Shown: positions 7,271-15,554, numbered from the stretch's first letter. The stretch is 32,399 nt of DNA from JBHOQX01 sp042408595 (GCA_042408595.1 JBHOQX010000095.1:1-32399), one strand, 5' to 3'. The notes: generated from the letters alone by a model not told the origin. Numbers and translations: made by a program.

Positions 7271-7921
7271 ATGAACGACAAAGATATCCAACAAGCTGTG
7301 CTGCGTGAGCTGGAGTGGGAGCCGATGGTCCGCTCGACCGAGATCGGCGTCGCGGTCAAGGATGGCATCGTGACGCTGTCTGGCTATGTGGATAGCTACA
7401 GCAAGCGATACAACGCCGAGCGCGCCGCCAAGCGCGTGTATGGCGTGCGGGCAGTGGTCAATAACTTGGAAGTCAAGCTGCCCACCAGTAGCGAGCGTAC
7501 AGACGAGGACATCGCCCGGATGGCGGTGCGCGCGCTGGAAGACCGCAGCACTGTTCCGCATGACCGGATCAAGGTGACGGTGAGCAATGGCTGGATCACC
7601 TTGGAAGGCGAGGTGGAATGGCAATACCAGCGCGAGGCGGCCGAGGCAGCAGTTCGCCATCTGACCGGAGTCAAAGGGGTGACGAACCTGATCATCGTCA
7701 AGCCGCGCGTGTCCCCGGCGGACGTGAAACACAAGATCGAGGAGGCGTTGCGTCGGAGCGCAGAGCTGGACGCCCGGCGCATCACGGTCGAAACGGAAGG
7801 CTCCAAGGTGATTCTGCGCGGGCGCGTGCGCTCCTGGGCCGAGCGCGAGGAGGCTCAGCGTGCTGCCTGGAGCGCCCCAGGGGTCACCCAGGTCGAGAAT
7901 CAGATCACGGTCGAGCCCTAA
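7271..7921 (+). CDS. Triple-BON-domain protein
   Basis: The 216-residue protein is built of three BON domains, at about residues 2-70, 78-145 and 149-216. Each has the typical pattern: a first helix (D-x-x-I-x-x-A-V-x-x-x-L), a strand pair (V-x-V-x-x-G-x-V-T-L-x-G), a second helix rich in A-E-x-A-A, and G-V-x-x-V-x-N at the end. BON domains bind phospholipid surfaces or other ligands. This protein lacks a signal peptide, so a cytoplasmic role is expected. Two adjacent ATGs (7268, 7271) lie after GGAGGGAGG; 7271 has the better spacing. A strong hairpin follows the stop. Related domains occur in the two large PRC/BON proteins of this window. Confidence 0.85.
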   Translation: MNDKDIQQAVLRELEWEPMVRSTEIGVAVKDGIVTLSGYVDSYSKRYNAERAAKRVYGVRAVVNNLEVKLPTSSERTDEDIARMAVRALEDRSTVPHDRIKVTVSNGWITLEGEVEWQYQREAAEAAVRHLTGVKGVTNLIIVKPRVSPADVKHKIEEALRRSAELDARRITVETEGSKVILRGRVRSWAEREEAQRAAWSAPGVTQVENQITVEP

Positions 7922-7975
7922 AGTTACGCGGCGCGCCCGACACGGGCGGTGGAAGCGCCGCCAGCGTCCCGGTCC

Positions 7976-8010
7976 GCGGACCAGCGGCTGCCGCTCAGCC
8001 GCTGGTCCGC
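7976..8010 (+). terminator. 15-bp perfect hairpin after the triple-BON gene
   Basis: The arms 7976-7990 and 7996-8010 are perfectly complementary over 15 bases around a 5-base loop, about 55 bases after the BON gene stop. There is no T-run, so this is either an unusual terminator of a GC-rich genome or an mRNA-stabilising hairpin. Confidence 0.55.
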
Positions 8011-8166
8011 CGGCACGCCAGGCGCGCCAGGGGTGGCGGTAGCCTGCCGGCGCGGCCTGCTGGCAGGTGATGCCGTGCGCCCTGTAGCCTCACGACTGGC
8101 GGGAGATCCATCCGGCTCCAGTGCATAGCGCCGATGCATACGGCTCCGAAAGGAGGCGAGCAAACC

Positions 8167-8868
8167 ATGGTGCGACTGCCCTTTCGCGACCGTTATGCGG
8201 CGGGGCGAGAGCTCGCCGCGCGGCTGGCCGGCTATGCTAACCGGTCGGACGTGCTGGTGCTGGGGCTGCCGCGCGGCGGCGTGCCCGTTGCCTTCGAGGT
8301 CGCCCGTGCCCTCGCCGCGCCGCTGGACGTGTTCCTGGTGCGCAAGCTCGGCGTGCCCGGCCGCGAGGAGCTGGCGATGGGGGCCGTGGCGAGCGGCGGC
8401 GTGCGTGTGCTCAACCAGGATGCCGTGCGCGCGCTGCACATCCCGGCCGATGTGATCGCGGCGGTCGCCGCGCGGGAGGAGGCGGAGCTGGCGCGGCGCG
8501 CGCAGCTCTACCGCGGCGATTGGCCGCCTCCCGATGTGCGCGGCCGGACGGTCATTCTGGTGGATGATGGCCTGGCAACCGGGGCGACCATGTACGCTGC
8601 CGCGACGGCGCTGCGCCAGCAGCAGGCCGCCCGGATCGTCGCGGCTGCGCCCGTCGCGGCGCACGAGGCCTGCACCGAACTGCGCGACGTCGCCGACGAG
8701 GTCGTCTGCGTGGCGATGCCGGAGCCGTTCCACGCGGTGGGCCTGTGGTACGAAGACTTCGCGCAGACAAGCGATCAAGAAGTGCGCGAGCTGCTGCTGC
8801 GGGCGCGTGCCATGGCGGCCACGGCGGCGACCGCACACGCTGGACCGCAGGGCGCACCTGGATCTTGA
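8167..8868 (+). CDS. Phosphoribosyltransferase-family protein
   Basis: The 233-residue protein has the PRPP-binding motif V-I-L-V-D-D-G-L-A-T-G-A-T at residues 129-141, an early L-G-L-P-R-G-G-V-P loop (32-40) and L-V-R-K-L-G-V-P-G (58-65). These are standard features of the type I PRTase fold. Proteins of this type, larger than purine salvage enzymes, often occur in stress and dormancy islands beside Hsp20 and BON genes; their substrate is not established. The ATG at 8167 has AGGAGG ten bases upstream. The CapA-like gene starts 21 bases after its stop, implying one transcript. Function beyond PRPP-type chemistry is not assigned. Confidence 0.85.
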   Translation: MVRLPFRDRYAAGRELAARLAGYANRSDVLVLGLPRGGVPVAFEVARALAAPLDVFLVRKLGVPGREELAMGAVASGGVRVLNQDAVRALHIPADVIAAVAAREEAELARRAQLYRGDWPPPDVRGRTVILVDDGLATGATMYAAATALRQQQAARIVAAAPVAAHEACTELRDVADEVVCVAMPEPFHAVGLWYEDFAQTSDQEVRELLLRARAMAATAATAHAGPQGAPGS

Positions 8869-8889
8869 TTCGGATGGGAGGATGGGTGT

Positions 8890-10002
8890 ATGGACGTGGG
8901 CGGAGCGCAGCCTGCCACCGTCCTCCTCGGCGGTGATGTCATGACCGGCCGCGGGATCGACCAAATTCTCCCCCATCCGAGCGATCCGCGCCTGCACGAG
9001 CGGTTTGTCGCCGATGCACGCCAGTATGTCCAGCTGGCCGAAGCAGTGAACGGGCCCATCCCACGGCCGGTCGATCCGGCCTACCCCTGGGGTGATGCGC
9101 TGGCCGAGTTGCAGCGCATCGCGCCCGCCGCCCGGGTCGTGAACCTCGAAACCAGCGTGACGGCCAGCCCGACAGCCTGGCCTAAAGGCATCAATTACCG
9201 CATGCACCCGGCGAACGTGGGCTGCCTGAGGGTCGCGCGGATCGATGTCTGCGCGCTGGCGAACAATCACACGCTCGATTATGGGTACGCCGGGCTACGC
9301 GAAACGCTCGATACGCTCGCGGACGCCGGGATCGGCGCCTGTGGCGCCGGGCGCACGCTCGCCGAGGCATACCGCCCGGCGGTGATCGGGCTCGATCGCG
9401 ATCGCTGCCTGATCGTCCACGCCTTCGGCACGTTGAGCAGCGGCATTCCGCCGGAGTGGGCCGCCGCCGAGGACCGTCCGGGCGTTGCGCTGCTGCCCGA
9501 CCTCTCCGCGGCGACGGCCACGGCCCTCGGCGAGCGGATGCGGGCCGAGGCGGGCAGCCAGGACCTTCTGATCGCATCGATCCACTGGGGGTCGAACTGG
9601 GGCGATGATGTGCCACGCGCCCAGGTCCAGTTCGCTCACCGCCTGATCGAGAGCGGCGTCGATATCGTCCATGGCCATTCGTCCCATCATCCGCGCCCGA
9701 TCGAGGTCTACCGGCGCCGGCTGATTCTGTATGGCTGTGGCGACCTCATCAACGATTACGAGGGGATTCGTGGCTATAAGCACTACCGGCCCGACCTGGC
9801 GCTGCTGTACGCTGCAACCCTCGATCCGGTCGGCGATCTGCGTGAGCTGCGTATGGTGCCGCTGCAGATCCGCCGGATGCGGCTCAACCGGGCTGCCCCG
9901 ACGGACGCGCGCTGGCTGGCGGAGCGGCTGACGCAGGTTAGCCGGGGATTCGGAACGCGGGTCGACGTGGACGAGGATAACTGGCTGGTTCTGCGCTGGT
10001 AG
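8890..10002 (+). CDS. CapA-family metallophosphatase-like protein
   Basis: The 370-residue protein carries the CapA/PgsA motifs in order: G-G-D-V-M-T-G-R (14-21), V-N-L-E-T-S-V-T, A-L-A-N-N-H (with T-L-D-Y-G following), I-H-W-G-S-N-W-G, and V-H-G-H-S-S-H-H-P-R-P-I-E-V-Y. These residues form the metal site of a calcineurin-like fold. CapA takes part in poly-gamma-glutamate capsule synthesis or export, but many homologues are stand-alone enzymes of unknown substrate. There are no capB/capC genes here and no signal peptide, so capsule synthesis is unlikely. The start is supported by GGGAGG eight bases upstream. Confidence 0.85.
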   Translation: MDVGGAQPATVLLGGDVMTGRGIDQILPHPSDPRLHERFVADARQYVQLAEAVNGPIPRPVDPAYPWGDALAELQRIAPAARVVNLETSVTASPTAWPKGINYRMHPANVGCLRVARIDVCALANNHTLDYGYAGLRETLDTLADAGIGACGAGRTLAEAYRPAVIGLDRDRCLIVHAFGTLSSGIPPEWAAAEDRPGVALLPDLSAATATALGERMRAEAGSQDLLIASIHWGSNWGDDVPRAQVQFAHRLIESGVDIVHGHSSHHPRPIEVYRRRLILYGCGDLINDYEGIRGYKHYRPDLALLYAATLDPVGDLRELRMVPLQIRRMRLNRAAPTDARWLAERLTQVSRGFGTRVDVDEDNWLVLRW

Positions 10003-10040
10003 GCCGCGCCTACGGTCTGCGCCAGCAGGGAAGGAAGGCG

Positions 10041-10517
10041 ATGCGCGTCGAAGAAGTCGATCTGCCCGGCATTGGGCGGAAATTTACCGTTACGACGCAC
10101 GCGGGCGATGAGATCGTGATCGTGGTGCACCACAGCGGGCGCCGGCAGATGCTGTACTACGAGGGTGGCGCCGGGGACGAGCCGGCGGCCGCCCTCGATC
10201 TGACCGATGAGGAAGCGCGCGAACTGGGCGCGATCCTCGGCGGTGTGCTGTTCTACCCGGAGCTGACCGGCGCCGCAACCACGCGCATGGGCGAGCAGGC
10301 GATCGAGTGGGTCAAGATCGAAGCGGGCTGGCCGGCCGCCGGGCGGCGCCTGGCGGACCTTGCGCCGCCGCCAGACGCCTACGTTGTGGCGATCAGCCGT
10401 GGCGGGGTCTTGCTGCCGAACCCGCCGCCCGAGACGCGCCTGGAGCCGGGCGATACGCTCGTGCTGGCCGGCAAGCGCGGGGCGGTCGATGCGCTGAAGA
10501 CTCAATTGCTCCGGTGA
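10041..10517 (+). CDS. khtT: K+/H+ antiporter regulatory subunit, KhtT-like
   Basis: The 158-residue soluble protein begins with V-D-L-P-G-I-G-R-K-F, the typical start of KhtT-type regulatory subunits of CPA2 antiporters. Its C-terminal half (about 85-158) is an RCK_C/TrkA-C domain ending L-E-P-G-D-T-L-V-L-A-G. In Bacillus, KhtT binds cyclic di-AMP and controls the K+/H+ antiporter KhtU. The next gene is the matching membrane subunit and its ATG overlaps this stop codon (TGATG), so the pair is translationally coupled. GGAAGG precedes the ATG. A role in K+ and pH homeostasis is inferred with confidence; the ligand is not. Confidence 0.88.
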   Translation: MRVEEVDLPGIGRKFTVTTHAGDEIVIVVHHSGRRQMLYYEGGAGDEPAAALDLTDEEARELGAILGGVLFYPELTGAATTRMGEQAIEWVKIEAGWPAAGRRLADLAPPPDAYVVAISRGGVLLPNPPPETRLEPGDTLVLAGKRGAVDALKTQLLR

Positions 10518-11674
10518 TGCATGCAGCATTGATCCAGTTTGGACTGGCTGTTGGGTTGCTCAGCCTGGCGGCTATCGCATCCGTTGGCCTCCGTCTTCCG
10601 GCCCTGCCGGTCTACCTGCTCACGGGGTTGCTCGCTGCCCGCTGGCTGGATGTCGAGCAGTTGCAACCGTTGCCGGACCTGGGGCTGCTGTTGTTGCTCT
10701 TCAGCGTGGGGCTGGAGTTTGGTCCGGAGCGGCTGCTGGCCCTCTCCGGGCGGATGGCGCGCGCCGGGCTGTGGGATGCCCTGGCGCTGCCGCTGGGGTT
10801 CGCTGCCGGGCTGGCGGTGGGGCTGGATTGGTATGGGGCGCTGCTGCTCGGCGGCGTTATGTACGTCTCCAGCTCCGCGATCATCACACGCCTGATCATC
10901 GACCTCGAGCGGGCGGCGTACCCGGAGAGCGAGGTCGTGCTCGGCGTGCTGGTGTTTGAGGATATGCTGATCGCCGCGGTGCTGGCCCTCGCAGCCGGTG
11001 GGGCGGGGCCGGCGGCGCTGCTGGCCGGCCTGGTGCTGGCGGCGGCGTATCTGCTGGCGGCGTCCCTCTGCGGGCCGCGGCTGCGCCCCTGGCTGGAGCG
11101 GCTCCCGTCGGAGCCGTTGCTCTTGCTGGGCGCGGCCTTCACTGTCGGCACCGCGGAGCTCTTTCGCGCGATCGGGGCGTCCGAGGGGGTGGGCGCGTTC
11201 CTGGCGGGTGCGATCATCGCCGGCGTTGGCCTGCGCGAGCGTATGGAGTCGTTGTTCGGGCCGGTGCGCGATCTCGCCGCCGCCCTGTTCTTGCTGGCGG
11301 TCGGTGCGACGGCGGCGACGCTGCTGCACGGCATGAGCGGGTTGGCGATTGCGCTCGCGAGCGGGGCGCTGTTGCTGAAGCTGCCGCTGAACTACCTCAG
11401 CGGCCGGGCCGGCGGGCTTGGGACGCGCGGTCGGCTGCTCACCATGCTGTATTTGATCCCCCGCGGCGAGTTTCAGCTGGTGCTCGGGACGATTGCGCTG
11501 CAACATGGCGCCGTGCTTGTCGGCCAGGTCGCCGTGCTGTTAGTGTTGATCAGCGTGCTGATCGGCGCGCCGGCGATCCAGGCCGGGCCGCGGCTGACGC
11601 GCCGGGTGGCCGGTCGGCGTGCACAGCAGCCGGAGACGCGCCGCGCGCCCCGCGAGCCGATCCGCTCGGCGTGA
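10517..11674 (+). CDS. khtU: Cation:proton antiporter, CPA2 family (KhtU/KefB-like)
   Basis: The 385-residue protein has about 12 hydrophobic helices typical of the CPA2 Na+/H+ exchanger fold. It includes Y-L-L-T-G-L-L-A-A-R near the N-terminus, L-G-L-L-L-L-L-F-S-V-G-L-E-F, V-L-G-V-L-V-F-E-D-M with the acidic ion-site residue, and G-A-F-L-A-G-A-I-I-A-G. It ends after the membrane domain, without the TrkA-N domain that KefB/KefC carry, because regulation is supplied by the separate KhtT-like subunit. It exports K+ (or Na+) in exchange for protons at the inner membrane. The tail is Arg-rich. It faces the hsp20 gene convergently across a strong hairpin. Confidence 0.87.
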   Translation: MHAALIQFGLAVGLLSLAAIASVGLRLPALPVYLLTGLLAARWLDVEQLQPLPDLGLLLLLFSVGLEFGPERLLALSGRMARAGLWDALALPLGFAAGLAVGLDWYGALLLGGVMYVSSSAIITRLIIDLERAAYPESEVVLGVLVFEDMLIAAVLALAAGGAGPAALLAGLVLAAAYLLAASLCGPRLRPWLERLPSEPLLLLGAAFTVGTAELFRAIGASEGVGAFLAGAIIAGVGLRERMESLFGPVRDLAAALFLLAVGATAATLLHGMSGLAIALASGALLLKLPLNYLSGRAGGLGTRGRLLTMLYLIPRGEFQLVLGTIALQHGAVLVGQVAVLLVLISVLIGAPAIQAGPRLTRRVAGRRAQQPETRRAPREPIRSA

Positions 11675-11704
11675 CGCCGGCGCCGGGGGCGCATACCTCA
11701 CCTG

Positions 11705-11762
11705 GCGCCGGGCCCAGCACGGAGCGGCGCAACGGCGCGCCGCTCCGTGCTGGGCCCGGCGC
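11705..11762. terminator. Perfect 26-bp hairpin between convergent khtU and hsp20
   Basis: Arms 11705-11730 and 11737-11762 are perfect reverse complements over 26 bases with a 6-base loop (AACGGC). It lies 30 bases after the khtU stop and about 150 bases beyond the hsp20 stop, so it could end transcription from both sides. There is no T-run on either strand. Confidence 0.65.
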
Positions 11763-11915
11763 GCCGCACGACACCCCTTTCCAACAAGGCGAGCGGGCGG
11801 GTTTCTACGGCTGCTGCTCGCCGATAGCGCAGTGGCCGGGATGGGGCGACCCTGATGGCGGACGGTCAGCCCGCCGCCCACGTCCATCCGGCATCGGGCG
11901 CGCGCCGGCCGGATG

Positions 11916-12350
11916 TTAGCCGGCCGTCACCGCGATCCGCTTCGGTCTGGCGTCCTCGGCTTTCGGCACGCGGATGGTCAGGATGCCGTCGGCCAGTCGG
12001 GCCTCGATCGTGTCTGCATCGACCGGAACTGGGAAGCGGACACTGCGGCTGAAATCGCCGAAGCGTTGCTCCTGTAGATGGGAGCGGGCGCCCTCCGGGA
12101 GCTCGGCCTGCGTGGAGCCGCGGATCGTCAGCTCGTTGTCCTGCACGGTGATGTCGAAGTTGTCGGCCTTGAGCCCCGGCACCGCCAGCTTGACCACGTA
12201 CTCCTGCTCCGTCTCATAGAGGTCCATCGCGGGGCGGGCGCCAGCTAGCCATCTGCCCGGCCGGACAAAGCTCTCGGCCAGCAGTTGGTTCATCGCCTCC
12301 CGCAGGCTGGTCATCTCCTGCAGCGGGTCCCACCGGATGAGATCGGTCAT
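11916..12350 (-). CDS. Small heat shock protein Hsp20 (alpha-crystallin)
   Basis: The 144-residue protein has a short N-terminal arm (W-D-P-L-Q-E-M), an alpha-crystallin domain at about 38-130 (D-L-Y-E-T-E-x-E-Y-V-V-K-L-A-V-P-G-L; F-x-R-S-V-R-F-P-V-P-V; A-R-L-A-D-G-I-L-T-I-R-V-P-K) and a C-terminal I-A-V motif (139-141) of the I-x-I/V type used for oligomer assembly. It is an ATP-independent holdase that keeps unfolding proteins soluble for DnaK. GGAGGGAGC precedes the ATG. It is encoded away from dnaK/grpE and downstream of the two-component genes on the same strand. Confidence 0.95.
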   Translation of the reverse strand: MTDLIRWDPLQEMTSLREAMNQLLAESFVRPGRWLAGARPAMDLYETEQEYVVKLAVPGLKADNFDITVQDNELTIRGSTQAELPEGARSHLQEQRFGDFSRSVRFPVPVDADTIEARLADGILTIRVPKAEDARPKRIAVTAG

Positions 12351-12630
12351 GCTGCTCCCTCCTGTACCATGTCAGAAGCGCTGCGCCGCCTGTCGTGCGC
12401 AGTGTGTGGCTGCGCGGGTCGGCGTCTCCCATGCTACGGAGCGGCGGTCGCCGGTGCATCTGGCGACTGGCGAGCACCGCCGCCTTCCGCATGGCCGGGT
12501 CGTGGCCGGTCATGCGCCAGGGGATGGCGAGCAGGGCCGTGCGCCACATGGCCGGCTAGGGCGGGGTGCATGAACTGGTGGGGACGCTGTGCGAGGTGAG
12601 CTGACAAGGCACACGCAACCGGTGGGATGG

Positions 12631-13023
12631 TCAATCCGACAGCATCACATTCGTGAGCATCATCCGCACCAGCGACAGCAGCCGGTCGGGCGGTTCGGTC
12701 TTGAGCGCGAAGCCGTTTGCGCCGGCGTGGCGCGCCCGACTATGGTCATCGGAACGCTCGCTCAAAATGATGACCTTCACGCGCGGATGCAGTTTGTAGA
12801 TGGTGTTCAGCAGGCGGATGGGGCGCATGCCGGGCAGCCGCCAGTCGAGCAGCAGGAGGGCCGGTGAGGTCTGCTGGACCAGGACCAGGAGCGCCTCGGC
12901 GTCTGCGGCGGTTTCGATGATGCTTCCGTCGATCTCTGCTTCCAGGAGCAGGCGCAGTGCATCGCGCATCGAGGCGTTTGAGGCTGCGATAATGATGATA
13001 ATGAGTGGTGTGGACGACGGCAT
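12631..13023 (-). CDS. Stand-alone receiver domain lacking the acidic pocket
   Basis: The 130-residue protein is a single CheY-like receiver. The phosphoacceptor region is intact (L-L-L-L-D60-W-R-L-P-G-M), as are the switch Ser (S89 in I-I-L-S-E) and the conserved Lys (K108). The pair of acidic residues that normally follows strand one and binds Mg2+ is replaced by A-A-S-N (13-16). Such receivers are often poorly phosphorylated or act as pseudo-receivers. No output domain is present. It lies between the NarL-type regulator and hsp20 on the same strand, separated from the former by a hairpin. The start at 13023 has only a weak GGTGG site; a later start at 12966 would remove strand one. Confidence 0.75.
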   Translation of the reverse strand: MPSSTPLIIIIIAASNASMRDALRLLLEAEIDGSIIETAADAEALLVLVQQTSPALLLLDWRLPGMRPIRLLNTIYKLHPRVKVIILSERSDDHSRARHAGANGFALKTEPPDRLLSLVRMMLTNVMLSD

Positions 13024-13109
13024 GGAGCGACCACCCGTTCAAGCGGCGCGAATCGCGGCGCCTGTCGCATAGCTGCACTGAGTCTAGCAGAGCGGCTGAC
13101 ATGCTGCAT

Positions 13110-13145
13110 CATCCATCTGGCCGAGCGCGCTCAGCCAGATGGATG
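13110..13145 (-). terminator. 12-bp hairpin after the NarL-type regulator gene
   Basis: Arms 13110-13121 (CATCCATCTGGC) and 13134-13145 are perfect reverse complements. The loop contains the self-complementary GAGCGCGCTC, which could extend the stem. It sits 13 bases beyond the response regulator stop on the minus strand and probably ends the kinase-regulator transcript. No U-tract follows. Confidence 0.6.
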
Positions 13146-13157
13146 GGCTGGTCCCGG

Positions 13158-13802
13158 TCAGGTGACCAGCCCACGTTGAATAGCCAGCGCGACGGCTTCG
13201 GTGCGGCTGGCCGCGCCGAGCTTGCCGAGAATGCTGCTGACGTGAAACTTGACCGTGGCACGGCTGATCCCGAGCTGCGCGCCGATCTGGGTGTTGGTCT
13301 GGCCACGGGCCATGAGCGCCAGGATCTCATGCTCGCGCGCGGTCAGTTCCTCGACCGGCTCCTGCCTGCCAGCTGGGGACGTGGCAGGGCGAATCACTGC
13401 GTTCAGCGCCTCGGCGGCGAGCGCCGGCTGCCCGGCGTGGGCGGCACGGATCGCCGCGGCCAGGTCGTGCGCCGAGATGTTTTTCAAAAGATAGCCGATC
13501 GCCCCGGCGCGCACCGCCCGCTGGACCAGTTCCTCATCAGCGAAGCTGGTCAGCGCGATCACCTGGATCGTGGGGTAGCGTCGGCGGATCTCGGCGGTCG
13601 CCTCGGCGCCGTCTATGCCCGGCATCACCATGTCCATGAGCACGACATCGGGCCTGGCGCTCTCGCATAAGCTGATCGCCTCGCCGCCGTGCCGGGCCTC
13701 GCCGACCAGCACCAGGTCGTCGAAAGCCAGCAGCATCGTCGCCAGGCCGCGCCGGACCACCAAGTGGTCATCGGCTACCAACACACGGATCGGGTCGGTC
13801 AT
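13158..13802 (-). CDS. NarL/LuxR-family response regulator
   Basis: The 214-residue regulator has a full receiver domain (D11, D12, phosphoacceptor D57 in V-L-M-D-M-V-M-P, T85, K107) and a C-terminal LuxR-type helix-turn-helix at about 151-210 (L-T-A-R-E-H-E-I-L-A-L-M-A-R-G-Q-T-N, then A-T-V-K-F-H-V-S-S-I-L). Its ATG overlaps the kinase stop codon as ATGA, so the two are translationally coupled and form a two-component pair. A longer in-frame start at 13841 lies inside the kinase gene and is rejected. Targets are unknown; nearby stress genes, including hsp20, are plausible, as in DosR-type dormancy regulons. Confidence 0.92.
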   Translation of the reverse strand: MTDPIRVLVADDHLVVRRGLATMLLAFDDLVLVGEARHGGEAISLCESARPDVVLMDMVMPGIDGAEATAEIRRRYPTIQVIALTSFADEELVQRAVRAGAIGYLLKNISAHDLAAAIRAAHAGQPALAAEALNAVIRPATSPAGRQEPVEELTAREHEILALMARGQTNTQIGAQLGISRATVKFHVSSILGKLGAASRTEAVALAIQRGLVT

Positions 13803-15304
13803 GGCTCGCAGCTTTCTCCAGCAGGGGTCTCCGCCGTCCAAACGACGGTCACCTCAGCGCCGCGTTGTGGTGCGCTGCGGATCATCAGGCGTGCGCCGAT
13901 CTCCGCCGCGCGCTCGCGCATGATGCGCAGGCCGAGATGCTCCGACGAGACCTGCCCGACATCGAAGCCGATGCCGTTATCGCGGATCGTCAACGTCAGG
14001 CCATCTGCCGTGCAACGCAGGCACACCGTCGTTTCAGTCGACTCGGCGTACTTGACGACGTTGTTCAGCGCTTCCTGAGCAATGCGGTACAGCGCGATCT
14101 TGACGGGTGGCGGTGGGTTGCAGTGCTCATCCAGCAGCGCTGTGACCGGCGTCGGCAGCCGGACGCTCGCCGCCTCCGCGAGCTGGTTGAGCAGGTCGCG
14201 CAGGTGCGCCCGCTCCAGCGACTCCGGGCGCATCTCCAGCAGCAGGGTACGCATCTCGGCCAGGGCGCCGCGCGCCAGGCTGCGCAGCTCCTCCAGGCTT
14301 CGCAGCGCCGTCTCGCGGTTGCGCTCCCACAAGCGGGGCAGCACTTCCGCCACAACGCTGATGGTGAAGAGGGTCTGCGTCACCGCGTCGTGGAGCTCGC
14401 GGGCGATCCGCCGTCGCTCGTGCAGCGTTACCACGGCGCGCATATGCTCGAGCAGGCGCTGGTGCTCGATCGCCAGATCGATCGCGTGCATCAGGATGCT
14501 GAGTTGGGCCGTGTGCTCGTGGGTATAGCGGCCCGGCTCGGTGTGGGCCAGGAGCATGCCGCCCGCCAGCCCGCCCCGTTTACGAATGGGGTAGTACAGC
14601 CATGAGCGCAAGGCCGGCGCGCTGGCGTCCTGCGGCGTGCGCGCATGCGCCGGCGCGGGCAGGCCATCTGCTACGACCAGTGGCGCGCCAGGGTCGTGCT
14701 CGGCCACCGCGGCGGCTATAGCGGCGAGGCGCTCGTCCTGCGCGCCGCGCTGCGCCAACGCGGCGAGCTCGCCATCGGCCATGGCGAAGATCAACGCATC
14801 GGTAAATGGCGCCACGCTGGCGATGTGGTCCAGCAGAACGGCAAGCGCCGGCACCACGTCGGTCGCCGAGATGATCGTCTGGGTCACCGCCAGCAGCGCA
14901 GCCAGGTTGGGATTCTCTTGCCAGAGCCGTTCGGCCTGCGGCCGCGGGGTGACATCGCGCGCGATCAGCAGCGCGCCGCCGCTGATCGGCGATGCCGAGA
15001 GCTCGATGCGCAGGCGCTGGCCGTCGCCCCCGACACGCTCCAGCTCCAGCGGCCCGAGCGGCTCGCCGTGTGCCACCATGCTCTGCCACAGCGCGCGTTC
15101 TTCCGCGGCTCGATCCGGCGCGAGCAATGCGACCAACGGGCGACCGACGGCCTCGGCGGCGCTGGAGCCGTAGAGCCGCGCAGCGGCCGGGTTCCAGAGC
15201 ACGATCCGTCCCTCGCCATCGGTAAGCACGACGGCGTCCTGCACCCGATCCAGCGCCGCGCGCAGGCGCTCCAATGCCAGAACGGTCGATCGATCGCCGG
15301 TCAT
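13799..15304 (-). CDS. PAS-GAF sensor histidine kinase (HisKA_3 type)
   Basis: With the start at 15304 the protein has 501 residues: a PAS domain (about 10-120), a GAF domain (about 140-285), the HisKA_3 dimerisation/phosphoacceptor motif E-R-R-R-I-A-R-E-L-H-D-A-V-T-Q with the histidine near 305, and a HATPase domain (N-box A-L-N-N-V-V-K-Y; G-box D-N-G-I-G-F-D). No transmembrane segment is seen, so it senses a cytoplasmic signal. An upstream ATG at 15415 would add 37 low-complexity residues over a strong hairpin; it is considered less likely, but the true start is uncertain. It pairs with the NarL-type regulator immediately downstream. Confidence 0.88.
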   Translation of the reverse strand: MTGDRSTVLALERLRAALDRVQDAVVLTDGEGRIVLWNPAAARLYGSSAAEAVGRPLVALLAPDRAAEERALWQSMVAHGEPLGPLELERVGGDGQRLRIELSASPISGGALLIARDVTPRPQAERLWQENPNLAALLAVTQTIISATDVVPALAVLLDHIASVAPFTDALIFAMADGELAALAQRGAQDERLAAIAAAVAEHDPGAPLVVADGLPAPAHARTPQDASAPALRSWLYYPIRKRGGLAGGMLLAHTEPGRYTHEHTAQLSILMHAIDLAIEHQRLLEHMRAVVTLHERRRIARELHDAVTQTLFTISVVAEVLPRLWERNRETALRSLEELRSLARGALAEMRTLLLEMRPESLERAHLRDLLNQLAEAASVRLPTPVTALLDEHCNPPPPVKIALYRIAQEALNNVVKYAESTETTVCLRCTADGLTLTIRDNGIGFDVGQVSSEHLGLRIMRERAAEIGARLMIRSAPQRGAEVTVVWTAETPAGESCEP

Positions 15305-15329
15305 TGGCGGTATCCGCGTGCTCCGCGGC

Positions 15330-15369
15330 GCGCCGGCGCGCCAGCGGGCAGGCCCTGGCGCGCCGGCGC
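15330..15369 (-). promoter_or_regulatory. 15-bp perfect hairpin in the kinase gene leader
   Basis: Arms 15330-15344 (GCGCCGGCGCGCCAG) and 15355-15369 are perfectly complementary around a 10-base loop. If the kinase starts at 15304, this hairpin lies in its untranslated leader, about 25 bases before the start codon, where it could control translation. If the upstream start is used, it lies inside coding sequence. Confidence 0.5.
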
Positions 15370-15430
15370 ACGGCCCCGATAGGCGGGCTGTGGGCGGGAG
15401 CGCCATCGTGTGCATATGTCAGCGCTACAG

Positions 15431-15436
15431 ATTATA
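15431..15436 (-). promoter_or_regulatory. Candidate -10 box (TATAAT) for the kinase operon
   Basis: On the minus strand this is a perfect TATAAT in a very GC-rich setting, between the divergent kinase and PRC/BON genes. No good -35 box is visible 16-18 bases upstream, so an activator may be needed. Transcription would begin near 15424, giving a leader of about 120 bases to the ATG at 15304. Confidence 0.5.
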
Positions 15437-15554
15437 GCATTCATGGTGGAATTCGTGGTGGCCGGCGGCGCCCGCGCCGGCCAGCCGCCCGCCAGATGCG
15501 CCTGCGGTGGGCGCGCGGTACCCTGATGGCGGGGCCCATGGTGTAGAGGTGGTT

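Noticed and set aside
12214..12549. Minus-strand frame upstream of and into hsp20
   Set aside because: It overlaps hsp20 in another frame and has no recognised motif, although its first residues look less random. Evidence is too thin for a gene call.
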